From Sorghum bicolor (Eukaryota > Streptophyta > Magnoliopsida > Poales > Poaceae), in the NCBI RefSeq assembly GCF_000003195.3, contig NC_012870.2, positions 1,893,501-1,957,500 on the forward strand: DNA of 64,000 nucleotides, in the 5' to 3' direction. The notes beneath the pieces were generated by a model that was given only the letters and a program-made list of their open reading frames with translations, made no database searches and was not told where the DNA came from. Of this stretch, positions 36,192 through 48,025 are shown piece after piece. The translations under genes were made by a program, and so were the position numbers. The stretch's first letter is position 1. Each line of letters starts with the position of its first letter.

Positions 36192-37019
36192 GAAGACGTA
36201 TATATATATATATGTATGCGTGCAGCGTGCTGCATCGGATCGGCGCATGTTTAATCTGAGCTGTAATACATTATCATTTTTGCATTTCTTGTACAACACA
36301 GTACTCTTTCCCCTATACTAAACAAATGTCATTATAACGGATTTGGACGGCGAATACATCAGCTTCTTCATCCTATTAATTAGTGGCTAGCATCAAATGT
36401 ATGCCTTAAAATGTATAGCAAGGTTACACTCCAGTCTAGAGTGACAATAATATATGTTGTTAAGGAATAAAGATGAGAGGGGATTTTTCTATTTGTCAGA
36501 GCAAAGTTACACTATGGCTATATAAAAATATAATGTTCACATATAAAGAAGTGGTGTCGATTATGTGAAGGGATCCCCATAAATAAACTGGGAGGTGGGA
36601 GCTGAAAAAAATGTCTTTTCATGACTTACTTTATGAACAGAGTCATTGTATGTATAGAGTTTATCCGAAGAATCACTTCTATCATAGAATCAACTTCCAT
36701 AGATTATTTGGAGCAGAAGAAGCTCTACCAAATAAGAATGTATGGTTGCTTGCATGAGGGCCACCCACCATATGGATGTTCTCAAGTCGAGGTTCTCCCT
36801 ATATGCATGGTAGACGGTTTATATCCACTAGTATGGATCCACTTTGTCTTGATCCAGGGTCACTACATCTATCTATGTAATCACTCATACACTTGTCATC
36901 TTATCTCTATGCTTGTTTTTATTCATCGAGGATATAAGATATACATATATAGCTCAACGAAGACATAACCAAACACAACCTAAACTTTAGCTATAAATTA
37001 TGTAATGACGACGCGTATC
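36192..37019. other. intergenic, no gene seen
   Basis: PMEI2 3' flank, then AT-rich sequence up to the LINE 3' end. Confidence 0.45.
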
Positions 37020-39925
37020 TTTTTTTTTTCGAAACCGTGCATCGCACGTACTTCATTAAGAGGTCAAGAGTTGTTTAACAGTAACACAAGAACCTTGGCG
37101 AGGAGCCAAAGCAAAGAAGTAGCAGCGATGCTACAAGACGGCCACAGAAAAAGAAGAGAAGAGAGGAGAAACATCAGCCAAAGGCACCGTCGCCGTCCGC
37201 TGCGAAGACGTCCAGGCCGTTGAATCCAGCCGCAACGCAATCACGGATCTCGTCCAAAATGGCGTCGCAGACTTGAGCTGTCGTGCGGTTCCGGCCGTCG
37301 AACGTCCTGCTGTTGCGCTCCTTCCAGACATTCCAGGAGACGACGATCACCACGGAGTCGAAGGCACGACGGAACCTGATCGGGATCTGCTTCCGTGAGC
37401 TGATCCACCATTCCTGGAGCGCGGAACCTTCCGTGGGGGCAAGGTGCAGAAGGCCCGCCCGCAAGAGTAGTCGAGACCAGATCTCCCGCGGGAAGACGCA
37501 AGCGATAAGCAGGTGATCGATGGTCTCGTCATGCTGGCTGCACAAAGCACAGGCAGCCTCCGCCTGCAATCCGTGGCGTCTCCTTCGCTCCGCAGTCCAA
37601 AGCCTCCCGTGTAGGGCGAGCCAAAAGAAGAATTTCATCTTCGGGGGAATCATGGCTTTCCAGGCGAGCATCGCGCCCTCCATTTCCATGCGACCCATGA
37701 AGAAGGCTCGGTATGCCGAGGACGCTGAGTACGAACCATCAGCCGTCCATTTCCAAATGAATCTGTCTGCTTCGTGTGGCGAGAGATTTAGGGCGTCTAC
37801 CAAGTCCCACACTTGAAGGAACTCCAATATAACGGCCACGGTGAGCGCCCCCGTGATGTCTCTTGTCCACTGCCTGTCCGTGAGCGCGTCCCGCACGGAA
37901 CGGCCTCTGCGCTGCTGCCCGATTGCTTGGAACAGGTTTGGGGCGAACTGGCACAGAGGCCCAGTGTGCAGCCAGGAGTCGGTCCAGAACCTTGCCGATG
38001 CGCCATCGCCGATCTGGATAGAAACCGAAGCCTGGAACATAGAATGGACCAATGGCTCAGGTTTGTGGGGGATCAGAGCCCAGGCGACGCTCGGGTCCGT
38101 GCGTCGTTTCCATTCCCATCTCAGTCGCAAGGCATAGCCAAGGGTTCGCAGGTCCGGCAGTCCTAGTCCGCCTAAGTCCTTTGGGGAGCAGACCACCGGC
38201 CAGCTTACCTTGCATTTTCCACCCGCCACCGATTGTGTGCCCGCCCAGAGGAAGGCTCTTCTGCGCTTGTCGATTTCACCAATGGCCCAAGCGGATAGGC
38301 TGCAGCAGATCGAGACATGTACCGGTATCGCCGAAAGTGTGGTCTGTGTGAGCGTCGTTCGGCCAGCGGCGTTCAGCAGTCCAGCCTTCCAGGTGGGAAT
38401 CCTGGCGGAGATCGTATCGACGATAAGCTGTTCTTGGCCGCGGCGCAGCCTGCTGACGGATAGCGGCGCTCCCAGATACTTGGCTGGGAATTCCTGTACC
38501 GCGCAGGGGAACACCTCCAAGACGTCCTGAATTTGCCCGGCTGTGCAATGGATCGGAGTGATTGTGCATTTGTCCACGTTGCAGGAGAGCCCCGAAGCTC
38601 CGGCGAATAGGTCGAGGATTTGCCGCATGCAGACGAAGTCATCGACCTCCGGGGACAGGAAAATCACCAGGTCGTCGGCGTACACAGATGCACGGTGGGT
38701 GATGACGTTCCCAGGCAGAGGACGTAGCGCTGCACGTCGGTCGGCCTCCAAAATGAGGGCGTTGAGAACGTCCATGACAATGACGAAGAGTAAGGGGGAT
38801 AGCGGATCTCCCTGGCGCAGACCCCTTGCGTGATGGATGCGTCTGCCTGGGCGCCCGTTAACGAGTACCCTGGTACTCGACGTGCCTAGCAGTGTCGATA
38901 ACCAGTCACGCCATCTGAGCGGGAAACCTATGTGCGCTAGGGTCTCCAGCAAGAATGGCCAGGCGACCGTGTCGAACGCCTTGGACAGGTCGACCTTCAG
39001 GAGCATCGCCGGGTGGCGACGGCCGTGCAGCCATTTGCAGGTTAGCTGAACTGTCCGGAAGTTCTCGTGAATTTGGCGACCTCGGATGAATGCCGATTGG
39101 TTGGGCTTGACGATGGATGTCATGAAAGGCGCCAGTCGAATGGCTAGGCCTTTCGCAATGAGCTTCCCAACTGAGTGAATCAAGCTGATTGGGCGGTAAT
39201 CTCGGAGGCTAGCCGGCGCGTCCGTCTTGTGGATGAGGACCATTGCGGCTTCATTCAGATGGTTAAAGCTCCTGTGATCCAAATCCCAGAAGGCGTTGAA
39301 AACGCGCACGACATCAGGCCCGATCACCTCCCAGGCAGCTTTAAAGAAGGCGCCAGTAAACCCATCTGGTCCTGGCGCCCTGTCGCTCGGTGTGGCTTTG
39401 ACAAAGGCCGCCACCTCCTCCGGAGTGAAGGGCTCAACGAGCGCGCTGAGGTCAAGGACCGGTAACTGGAGCTAGGACAGGTCGATGCGGTGCTCCCTGG
39501 TGAACGGAGTTCCCAGTAGGCCGTTGTAATAATTGAAGACAATGTCGGCTTTGGCTTCCTCCTCGCTGAAAGAGTGACCATCATGTGATAGAGCGAATAG
39601 GTAGTTTTTCCGCCGACGGTGGCAGGCTTGTAGATGGAAATATTTCGTGCAAGCGTCCCCTTCCCTTAGGTGACGTGTTCTTGCCCTTTGCCTTGCCATG
39701 GTACGCTCGAGCGAAGATAGGCCAAGCACATTTCCCTTGAGTTGCCGCCTGAGGTCCCGCTCCTCCGTGGAAAGAGCGCGCGTCTCCTACGCGAGATCGA
39801 GCTCAAGGATCACCGCTCTTGCCGCCGCAAGCTGCAGCCTGATGTCCCCCACGCATGTATCACGCCAGCTTCGTAGAGCTTTAGCGGTGGCGCGCAGCTT
39901 AAGAAATCTCCTTCCATGATATGAC
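37020..39925 (-). mobile_element. 5'-truncated L1-type LINE
   Basis: A non-LTR retrotransposon on the minus strand. A poly-T at 37020-37029 is its poly-A tail on the other strand. Only the ORF2 portion from the linker between endonuclease and reverse transcriptase onward is present. ORF1 and the endonuclease are missing, as usual for incomplete reverse transcription. I could not identify a target-site duplication. Confidence 0.9.
37174..39915 (-). pseudogene. LINE ORF2 remnant: reverse transcriptase plus zinc-knuckle region
   Basis: Reading leftward, one frame runs from about 39915 (RRFLKLRATAKALRSW) through LSSLERTMARQRARTRHLREGDACTKYFH (39731-39630) into the reverse transcriptase. Only two in-frame TAG stops interrupt it, near 39787 and 39475. 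RT motifs are intact: PGPDGFTGAFFK, KVDLSKAFD, QGDPLSPLLF, YADDLVIF. Near the C-terminus is the zf-RVT pattern ACALCSQHDETIDHLLIACVF and VSWNVWKERNSRTFDG. The long stop-free stretch of about 746 codons and few lesions point to a fairly recent insertion. It is inactive because of truncation and stops. Confidence 0.9.
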
Positions 39926-40306
39926 CGATCAAAAAGGATAGTCTAGCGGGCCTCAAGGGAGCCTATTAGGCAAATGCAACCGGACACCCCTAGCAAGAAA
40001 ACAAGTAAAATCATGAGCGGTCACTCCTCAAACTTGGTGGGTGGGTGTGTCATCTTATCCCTCCCACTCAAGAAATGCTATTTTTTGGGTTATTATACTT
40101 GGCTCCCATTGCCTTCCATGTTCCTAACTCAGAAATCATCGTCATTTTTAGGTCCTAAACTGGCTTTGGAGTCTCTAACCTCTACTCTATGTGGTGATGT
40201 GGCAATATGGCATAATAAATCTCTAGAAGCACGGATTGACATGTGGTGGCCCACATGTTGGGTCGACCACTCTCCCCTTCGGTGGCAGATGAGGGCTGGT
40301 TAGTTA
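39926..40306. other. intergenic, no gene seen
   Basis: Sequence between the LINE and a MITE; no coding or repeat signal beyond short frames. Confidence 0.45.
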
Positions 40307-40512
40307 GACCAGTCTCAATGCATGTTTCATGAGAGTGTCATGCACATTAAATAGGGTGCCACATAAGCAAAATTGTTGACTTGGCAGGGTCATTAAATGA
40401 AGGAGTTTCATCAGATGAGAGAGGAGTTTCATCCCCATGAAACTCTTATGGCTCGGTTACCTAGTTTATAGTCTTGGTAACTATGTCATGAAACTATACA
40501 TTGAGACTGGCC
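40307..40512. mobile_element. Tourist-like MITE, GACCAGTCTCAATG ends
   Basis: A 206-bp element with ends gaccagtctcaatgcatg / cattgagactggcc and a TTA duplication at 40304-40306 and 40513-40515. The end sequence is that of a common grass Tourist family. Confidence 0.88.
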
Positions 40513-40515
40513 TTA

Positions 40516-41425
40516 TAGCTATTTACTATTGCTATAGCGCGGGTAGCTAGAGTTGTGGAGATGAGGAAGGAAAGCATGACACCAAGGAAGAAAACTTGAG
40601 GGCACCAACATGGTGAGCCACAGACAATGTATATAGAGAGAGAGATTGGTCTAACATGTTGAGCCCGATCCATATTAACGTGGGAGTAGGCCGGCACCCG
40701 TTGGACTTGACGACATCGTTATGAGTTGAAGGACTGGGATGACTGATGACACCTCTATTAAGTTTGAAGACTGCGTTTGAATTTTAATCTAAAAAAGTAT
40801 ACCTTAATTTCATGCGAGGATCAGGGCAATAAATTCTAGGTGTGGGTTTAGTTTTGGATATCCAGCGCAAACTCTCTAGAAGATACCGCTTCATTCACGG
40901 TCTCATTTTCGGCTGTTTGTACAGTGATTTTGTGAGAGGCAGAGGCGCAGAGCAGCTGCAAAAACCAGCTACCCCTCCCCTCGATAGCTGCCACGTGGCG
41001 GGAAAAAAATATATCCGACGTCCAATGTTCGGGGCTCTCGCAGCACGTGCTCGCTAGGATGATCAGGTGCGCAGGGAAGACGCGTCGGACGTTCTTCGAT
41101 CACGTGGCAGCAAAATTAGTAATTTACACTTCGGCCGGCCACACATACGTACGCCGGCCGTGTGTCCGTGCATGGAGCCATGGAGCGGCCGGGCGATGCA
41201 TTCCTTTCCTTGTCACCACATGCAGTATTGGCTCGCAAAGCGCTCCCGGCCGCAGGTGCGCACGAGACGGTGGCGCGGCCTTGTCGGAGGCTGAACCGCC
41301 GCGCATATATACGTGTGCCCTCACGCCAGCCGTGCATTCTAGCTAGCTACTACTAGCTATTTCGAGACGCAAGCGTCCGTCTCCGTCTCCGATCCGATCC
41401 ATCGAGCATACTACGTACGGCGGCG
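40516..41425. other. intergenic and PMEI3 promoter
   Basis: No gene before the promoter. A TATA-like catatatac lies at 41304-41312 and the presumed 5' UTR runs to 41425. Palindromic ggccggcc-type strings occur around 41130-41160. Confidence 0.5.
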
Positions 41426-42013
41426 ATGGAGGCGAGGTCGGCCATTAGCTGGTACTGCGGCTCCCTCCTGGCCGTGGTCATCGCGCTGTTCCTGTCAGTG
41501 TCCCTCGGCGTGCGCGCCGCCGGCGTGGACCTGAAGGCGTCGTGCGCCGCGACGCCGCACCCGGACGTGTGCCTGCGCGCGCTCCAGGACGACCACAGCA
41601 TCAAGGGGGCCTCGACCCAGCGGGACCTGGCGTCGGCGGCGATCCGCGCGGCGGCGACCGCTGGCGGCGCGGTGGGCGACTACGCGCGGGACGAGCTGAA
41701 CGTGGTCAAGGACAACCTGATGTGGCAGTGCCTGAACGAGTGCGCCGAGGACATCGAGGAGGCGCTGGACCACCTGGACGACTCCGAGGGCGGCCTCGAC
41801 GACGACAAGCTCCGCGACGTCAAGGAGTTCCTCGACACGGCGGAGGAGGACACCTGGTCCTGCGACGAGTCCTGCAAGCACGCCCCCAACACGCCCATCA
41901 AGACCACCCTGCTAGCCAAGAACAAGGACTTCGCCGCCGTCATGCGCGTCGCCAACGCGCTCATCAAGCGCGCCACCGCCGGTGACTCGCCGGCGCCAAG
42001 ATTCATCAATTGA
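41426..42013 (+). CDS. PMEI-like protein (PMEI3)
   Basis: A single-exon secreted PMEI-family protein of 195 residues. The signal peptide is SLLAVVIALFLSVSLGVRAA (about residues 13-32). The first hairpin is KASCAATPHPDVCLRAL, followed by an Ala-rich helix (AAIRAAATAGGAVGDYA). Cysteine pairs CLNECAEDIEEALDHL and WSCDESCKHAP follow, then a C-terminal helix (FAAVMRVANALIKRA). Between the middle pairs it is unusually acidic (DDSEGGLDDDK), unlike PMEI2 and PMEI4. It is expected in the wall or apoplast; the enzyme target is unknown. Confidence 0.88.
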   Translation: MEARSAISWYCGSLLAVVIALFLSVSLGVRAAGVDLKASCAATPHPDVCLRALQDDHSIKGASTQRDLASAAIRAAATAGGAVGDYARDELNVVKDNLMWQCLNECAEDIEEALDHLDDSEGGLDDDKLRDVKEFLDTAEEDTWSCDESCKHAPNTPIKTTLLAKNKDFAAVMRVANALIKRATAGDSPAPRFIN

Positions 42014-42814
42014 AGCAGTACGGTGATTCATCCATTGATTATTCATCCCCGCGCGCGCCATACACATCCACATCGTATTGAATTTGTTGTAGTATGTATA
42101 TCCTTGTTGCTGGTACCTTTTTATATGTGTCTTGTCATTGTAATTTGATTAGATTGTTTGGGAATTTTTTACTACAGTATTTGTACTCAGATGTACGTAG
42201 TGCTTGATGTTCATCTACTAGCAGTTCAATGTGTAGCAAATGATTATATAGAATTATACTAATAAAAAACATCATGGTCTACATTTTCTCATTTTATTTA
42301 TTGTATATACTATTAGTTTTTTCTTTGAGAAAATTGTATGTACTACTAGTGTATCACCATTTGTATGTGCTACCCTTTTTGAGATTATACTACTCTTTTT
42401 TTTTTAGAATCACTTGTATGTGGTGATATCCCCACCTGTGAAAATAAATAAAACAATGGCAGCATCTCTGGGCCTTGGCCGACTAGGTCACCTCATAAGA
42501 CCACGGGTATGGTTGGGCCTTGTGTGGGCTGCACGTCGGAATGCAGTGCAGTGGGTCGCAGGATACGGTGGTCCCGGCCGTGCGTACGCAGAGACCAGAG
42601 AGGGCCAGAGGCGCAGAAGCAGCAGTACGTGGATCAGGATCAGGATCAAAGAACAAACAGGATCAGGATGGGCGCGCCACGTGGGCGGTCGCAATGGGAT
42701 GGGTCCATGGGATGGCGGCATGGACTTGTCGGACGGCCCCGCATGTTGTAGCCACTGGTGGTCGTGGTGTCAGGCTTATCCTAGGTCTGTTCACCTAAAA
42801 TCTATTTTTTTTTA
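42014..42814. other. PMEI3 3' flank and intergenic
   Basis: No further gene. 42470-42770 is GC-rich with three overlapping frames and no recognised product. Confidence 0.45.
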
Positions 42815-43972
42815 GAATTAAGTCTATTTTGGCCCCCTCAACACTTGCTATGGTCTAATTTTAACCCTCAACTCTAAAACCGTCTAGATTAGGTCCCTCA
42901 ATTTTATAAAATCATCCATGTTTAAATCCCGGGACGGTTGTAGGCTGTTTTAGAGTGACGTGGACATGATTTTGACTGCCACCATGGCATTAACCGCCAT
43001 GCTGGCAGGACGCTGGAGTGGCGAAAGCAACCGGCCTGCTCTCGACCCCGTCCTCGCTTTCAGCCTCGCTCTGTTTTTTTGCAACCCTAGCACGCCAGTC
43101 GCCCGACCCCGCCTCCTGGCGCGGCTCCGACCGACCCCTCCTGCTCCGCACGTCTCCGCCCGACCCCGCCCGCTTCGCGCGGCTCCGCCCGGCACAGTCC
43201 CGTCCGCCCCTCCGCCGCCCGCCGCCGATCTGACCTACGGCCACCCGTCGCAGACTGCCCCGCTCGCAAGTGATGGTATGATTCCTTCTCCAATTTTTTC
43301 CCTAATTTGATAGATGAACTCAGGTTCTGTATGCCTGAGATTCTGTGTTATGTTGTAGCAATGGACTCTTTGGATTTTCTTGCTGTTCGATTTCATTTTA
43401 GCGGTGATTTTTTCAATGATGGGAAGAAGATGCAGTATCTTGGTGGAACAAAGAGGGTCTCATTCATTGACCGTGACAAGATATCCTTGCCTGAAGTAAT
43501 GGGACATCTTAACGACCACTTCAATCCAACAGATACAGTTCTTTTGCATTGGTTGATCCCTAGAAAAGATTTACGCACTGAGCTCAGAACCTTAGTAGAT
43601 GACAAGGTTTGTCACGAGATGTCTTCGTGTATTACCCATCCAGGAGCTCCTGATGTTTTTGTTGAGGTTATTTGTGGTGGAAGCTTTGGCAAGGATATCC
43701 ATTTGGCAATGCCAACGATTGTTCTTGTATATATGCAACGATTGTTCTTGTATATATAGCCATTATTTTACAGAGCGTCCTGCCAGCATGGCGGTCAATG
43801 CCACGGTGGCAGTCAAAACCATGACCATGTCACCCTAAAATAGCCTACAACCGTCCCAGGGTTTAAACATGGATGGTTTTGTAAATGGAGGGGCCTAATC
43901 TAGACGGTTTCAGAGTTGAGGGTTAAAATTAGACCATGGCAAGAGTTGAAGGGCAAAAAGTGGACTTAATCC
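42815..43972. mobile_element. non-autonomous MULE with about 200-bp TIRs
   Basis: The left arm 42815-43014 and right arm 43775-43972 are long inverted repeats. The outer ends are gaattaagtc / gacttaatcc; inside come ccctcaac..., 'agggttaaaattagacca' and, innermost, 'gcgtcctgccagcatggcgg' facing its complement. Long TIRs plus an internal PB1-like domain fit a Mutator-like element. T-rich flanks prevent a firm 9-bp duplication call. The interior holds a GC-rich Pro/Arg-rich segment (43020-43260) and a transposase N-terminal remnant. Confidence 0.82.
43361..43759 (+). pseudogene. PB1-like N-terminal remnant of a MULE transposase
   Basis: Translation from 43361 reads MDSLDFLAVRFHFSGDFFND, then KKMQYLGGTKRVSFIDRDKI, then LPEVMGHLNDH, LLHWLIPRK and VDDKVCHEMS. 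This is the PB1-like domain seen at the N-terminus of many grass MuDR-type transposases. It stops after about 110 matching residues without the MuDR zinc finger or catalytic region. The end carries a 22-bp tandem duplication (gcaacgattgttcttgtata-like, 43713-43757). Confidence 0.7.
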
Positions 43973-44794
43973 AATTTTTTTATAATGAGATATTTCTGTT
44001 TTATAATATATAACTAAACTTATGTTAACCTCTCTTTACATTGAGTAACTTATTCTTTTTTAACGATAATAAAGATGTTAACGTGAGAATATATATTACC
44101 ACACGTACTTAACTAAAACCACCTAATTAAGTGGGGATGTATTAGTATAACTCAAATTGCACTGTGTCCACTAATTAGCTGCAACAGCAAGTCTATGGTT
44201 GTATGAGGTCTAGCTAGCAGGAAGCTACGGTATGCTAACATCTTGTCCTTTTACGAGGGTGATAAATACGTCCTTTTCTTAGGAAGAATCTCAGAATCGT
44301 CAAAACTCATTAATATGAGCAACTTGTGCCTTGATTATTTGCCATCGTCTAGCTTGCATTATTGGAAAAGGGACTATCACAATGTGTGCGTCTTTTGGTT
44401 AAGAATAAAATAGATCATTCAATAACGTGTACCTTTGGTTATATATGAATAAAAAGTAGAGAAAAATAATATATCTCCAGAGTAGTGCCATTGACTGACC
44501 CGGCCGGGCACACTTAAAACATAACATGGAAGAGACAACTAGCGACTGTTGAACAAGCGACAAGTGACAAGTGGTGGTTGTGGCCTAACCGCCGAGCACA
44601 TGCATGCATGAGCCTTCTTCCCCTGCCGTGCCGACTGGGTGCATGCATGATGTGGAAGTAGTCTCTTGGCGCTCTTGGCCTATTGGGCACGGCAGACATG
44701 GACATGCATGGAACGCGCGTGGAGAGAGTGGAGGAGAGCCAAGACAAGACCCGCGCTCGGTGCTGCCGAGTCGGTCAACCGGCGTGGCCAGGTC
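43973..44794. other. intergenic, no gene seen
   Basis: AT-rich to about 44510, then GC-rich CNR1 promoter sequence. Confidence 0.45.
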
Positions 44795-44870
44795 GCGAGT
44801 CGTCGGCGACTCGCGACACGCCTTGGGATTGGACCCCAGCAGCCATCCCAGCCCCGCCTATGTAAGAGCA
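44795..44870 (+). promoter_or_regulatory. CNR1 promoter block shared with CNR2
   Basis: ggtcgcgagtcgtcgg...cgcgacacg...ttgggattggacc matches the CNR2 block at 49507-49533 in order. ATTGG is a reverse CCAAT core. A weak TATA-like 'ctatgtaag' follows at about 44857. Confidence 0.55.
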
Positions 44871-44991
44871 CCCGCCGAGAGCTCGCTCGTTCCCGGCAAG
44901 GCGAGAGAACGCGTACGTACGATCGACACCAAGAAACCCAAGGCACGTACCACAACGACAGCCTGCTCTGCTCCTCTGTGCCATTGTCAGA

Positions 44992-45643
44992 ATGTATCCG
45001 GCCAAGCCCACCGCCGCCGCAGCCAGCGCGCCTGTGGTCGGGATGGCGCCGCCGGTGACCGGCGTCCCCATCTCCAGCCCCGGCCCCGTCGCGGCCACCG
45101 AGTGGTCCTCCGGCCTCTGCGCCTGCTTCGACGACTGCGGCCTCTGTAAGCTATACTAGTAGTAGCAGCAGCTAGCTTCTGTCTTCTCTTCTCCGATAGA
45201 TCCTCCTCCTGCATCCCACTCCCACCCCGCGAGTTGCTAATAAGAACCGTCGTTTGCATGCATGCAATGCAACAGGCTGCCTGACGTGCTGGTGCCCGTG
45301 CATCACGTTCGGTCGGATCGCGGAGATCGTGGACCGCGGCGCGACGTCGTGCGGCGCCGCGGGCGCCATCTACACGGTGCTGGCCTGCTTCACGGGGTGC
45401 CAGTGGATCTACTCCTGCACGTACCGCTCCAAGATGCGCGCGCAGCTCGGCCTCCCCGACGTCGGCTGCTGCGACTGCTGCGTCCACTTCTGCTGCGAGC
45501 CCTGCGCGCTCTGCCAGCAGTACAGGGAGCTCAAGGCCCGCGGCTTCCACCCCGACCTCGGCTGGGACGTCAACGCCCAGAAGGCGGCGGCCAACGCCGC
45601 TGCCGGCATGTACCCGCCGGCAGCGCAGGGGATGGGCCGCTAA
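44992..45643 (+). CDS. cell number regulator-like PLAC8 protein (CNR1)
   Basis: A small Cys-rich membrane protein of the FW2.2/CNR (PLAC8) family, whose members act at the plasma membrane in cell-number control and, in some cases, metal transport. Two exons, 44992-45145 and 45276-45643, give 173 residues. The Pro/Ala-rich N-terminus MYPAKPTAAA leads to [17 protein letters not shown] and the family motif [13 protein letters not shown], then [36 protein letters not shown], and the Cys cluster [20 protein letters not shown]. The C-terminus ends [10 protein letters not shown]. It closely follows maize CNR1 as remembered. The phase-1 intron splits the first Cys codon of the motif, as in all four copies here. 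It is the first of four tandem paralogs. Confidence 0.93.
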
Positions 45644-46065
45644 AAGCCAGCCAGCTGCCTCATCGCGCGACGATCCGCGCCCGGCCCAGCTCCATCGGTA
45701 AAAAAAAAAACTCTGTCGTACGTCTCAGTCAATATCATCGCGTACGTACGTGTATTGTATGATATGATGACGTGTATTCATGACTGGTACACAAAGAATG
45801 CCTATGTGTGTTTCAAGATTTGTACGGGCTGGGCTGTACGTTTATTTTTTTTTGGTCCACTCAATATATCCGGCGAAAATATTTTTCCTTGAATCTGTTT
45901 TTCTTTTTCTTTTTCCCTTTCTTCTTACTCGGTACTTCTTAGCACCGAGTACCATGCATGGAAGTTCATAAGCTAAATATATGTGTGTTTGGTTTACTAG
46001 CAAACATGCTCCTGTGTTATATAAACATGCAATGTAACGTGCGAGTCATTGTATGGTCAACTACA
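45644..46065. other. CNR1 3' flank
   Basis: No gene is seen. A poly-A run lies at 45701-45710. Confidence 0.45.
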
Positions 46066-46248
46066 TGACTTATGGCTCGAAAAATTTATGCAACGATTGT
46101 ATCATCTTTGTTAGTTCTTGATCAAGTAGATGACTTATGGCTCGAAAATTTATGAAATGATCGTATCAACTTCGTGAGTTCTTGGTTAACTAGACGACTT
46201 ATGGCTCGAAAATTTATGCAATGTCGACCGTCGGCTTTGTTAGTTCTA
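46066..46248. repeat. three-unit minisatellite, about 65 bp per unit
   Basis: Units 46066-46130, 46131-46194 and 46195-46248 each start (t/c)gacttatggctcgaaaa and contain 'gtatcatctttgttagttctt' variants. Divergence between units is roughly 10-20% by eye. Confidence 0.9.
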
Positions 46249-46343
46249 ATACGACTCCATACCATGGATAGACTCCCGTTGTTTGAAACATGGTCTTGTG
46301 TTGGAATTGGTTTATATACCGGCTTTGATTTAGAAACGTGTGA

Positions 46344-46586
46344 GGCCTTGTTTAGTTTCATCCAAAATTCAAAAACTTTTCAAGATTCTTCCCTATCATA
46401 TCGAATCTTGTGACACATGCATGGAACATTAAATATAGATAAAAAAATAACTAATTGAACAATTATCTATAATTTACGAGACGAATCTTTTGAGCTTACT
46501 TAGTCCATGTTTGGACAATAATTACTAAATACAAACGAAAGTTCTACAATACCAAAATCCAAAAAAAAATGGATCTAAATAAGGCC
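46344..46586. mobile_element. Tourist-like MITE, copy 9, inverted
   Basis: Ends ggccttgtttagtttc / ctaaataaggcc with TGA on both sides, a variant of the TAA/TTA target. Confidence 0.8.
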
Positions 46587-46872
46587 TGAATTGTAAGAGT
46601 GAGACAGAATACAGTGAGGTGCATTGGGATGGGCTGACGAACATAAATGAAGAGGAAAATATTCTCCTTTTAGTATTAGAAGGTATAAAATATCGTTTTT
46701 TTCCTACGTCCATGGTTTCAAATAAATAGAATGTCAGTTCTTAATAAGTGGATCTCAAATCAAACGAAGTGCTGCTGAAGTGCCAATCTCCCTGCTGTGT
46801 GAGCGGAAAGAAAATAAAGAACAAAAGATTATTGTGTGCGCACATGAACAACTTATTCCTGTCATATACTTA

Positions 46873-47052
46873 GGCTACATTTAGATCCCATATGGTCCAA
46901 AGTTCAGCTATTAAGTTTTAACTTTTGAGACTCTAACAGGTGATTTAAAGTGTTACCTAAAGTTTAGTCAACCTCAAAAAAACATTTATTAGATCACACA
47001 AATTTGCTAAATGTGATCTAAAGTTTAGTAGACCATGGGATCCAATAAAACC
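46873..47052. mobile_element. Tourist-like MITE, GGCTACATTTAGATCC ends
   Basis: A 180-bp element with ends ggctacatttagatcccat / atgggatccaataaaacc and TTA on both sides. Confidence 0.7.
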
Positions 47053-47205
47053 TTAATATTAGATAGTGAACTTACTCCCTAATTGGACCTTGCATCTACA
47101 CCCTAATAAGTTGGGCAGCCTGGATATTAGTTCATGGTGAATTTGATAAAATCAACGTGGTGATGTATATGTTGATGCATTTTTTCCCCTACAAACTTGG
47201 CATAA

Positions 47206-47398
47206 GGGGTGTTTGGATAAGGGGGCTAGTGTTAGCATCTATTTTAGGATACCAACTAGAAAGCCTAAATGTGGTCTAATTTTGAGCTAAAAAGAGCTAA
47301 TGAGGACAGTGGTTAAAATTCATTAGCCCATAATGATTAATGTTTAACCTATTTTCATAAGGTGGGTTAATTTTTAGCCTTGTGATCTAAATGCACCC
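47206..47398. mobile_element. MITE-like element, GGGGTGTTTGGAT ends
   Basis: ggggtgtttggat on the left is matched by atctaaatgcaccc on the right, with paired interior 'gctaa/ttagc' segments. The target duplication is not clean. Confidence 0.55.
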
Positions 47399-47782
47399 GA
47401 TCTGATAACAATTATGGACCAATCCTGATTAGCAGAGGATTGAAGAAGCTGGAAGTGATAAACTGACAAAGTAGCATCTCGCAGAGCCTTTCAAGAATAT
47501 GTGTCCTTGATCCATTCTTAATTAAAGCCCCCCTGAAAAAGGCTGTTGATTAGCTGATTTCTAATGAGAGAAAAACATTGTTTTTTATGATTGAAAAGTT
47601 GTGCTAATAAATTTGAGCGAACATGGCATTAACTAAAACTACCTAGCTTTTCTTGTGATTACTATACAGCTCAAATCGCATTGTGTCAACTGATAAGCTG
47701 CAAGCCTATGGTTCGATGCATGAATTCGAGGCTCGAGCATGTAGCTACAATAGCGTTGAAGGTTCACATCTTGTACTTTCTA

Positions 47783-48025
47783 GGCCTTGTTTAGTTCCTA
47801 AAAAATTTTGCAAAATTTTTCAGATTTCCCGTCACATCGAATCTTTAGACGTATGCATGGAGTATTAAATATAGACGAAAATAAAAACTAATTGTATAGT
47901 TTGGTCGGAATTGATGAGATGGATCTTTTGAGCCTAGTTAATCTATGATTGGACAATATTTGTCACAAACAAACGAAAGTGCTACAGTACCTGTTTTGCA
48001 AAATTTTTTGGAACTAAACAAGGCT
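47783..48025. mobile_element. Tourist-like MITE, copy 10, inverted
   Basis: Starts ggccttgtttagttcc and ends ggaactaaacaaggct; the core is inverted. No clean duplication. Confidence 0.78.
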
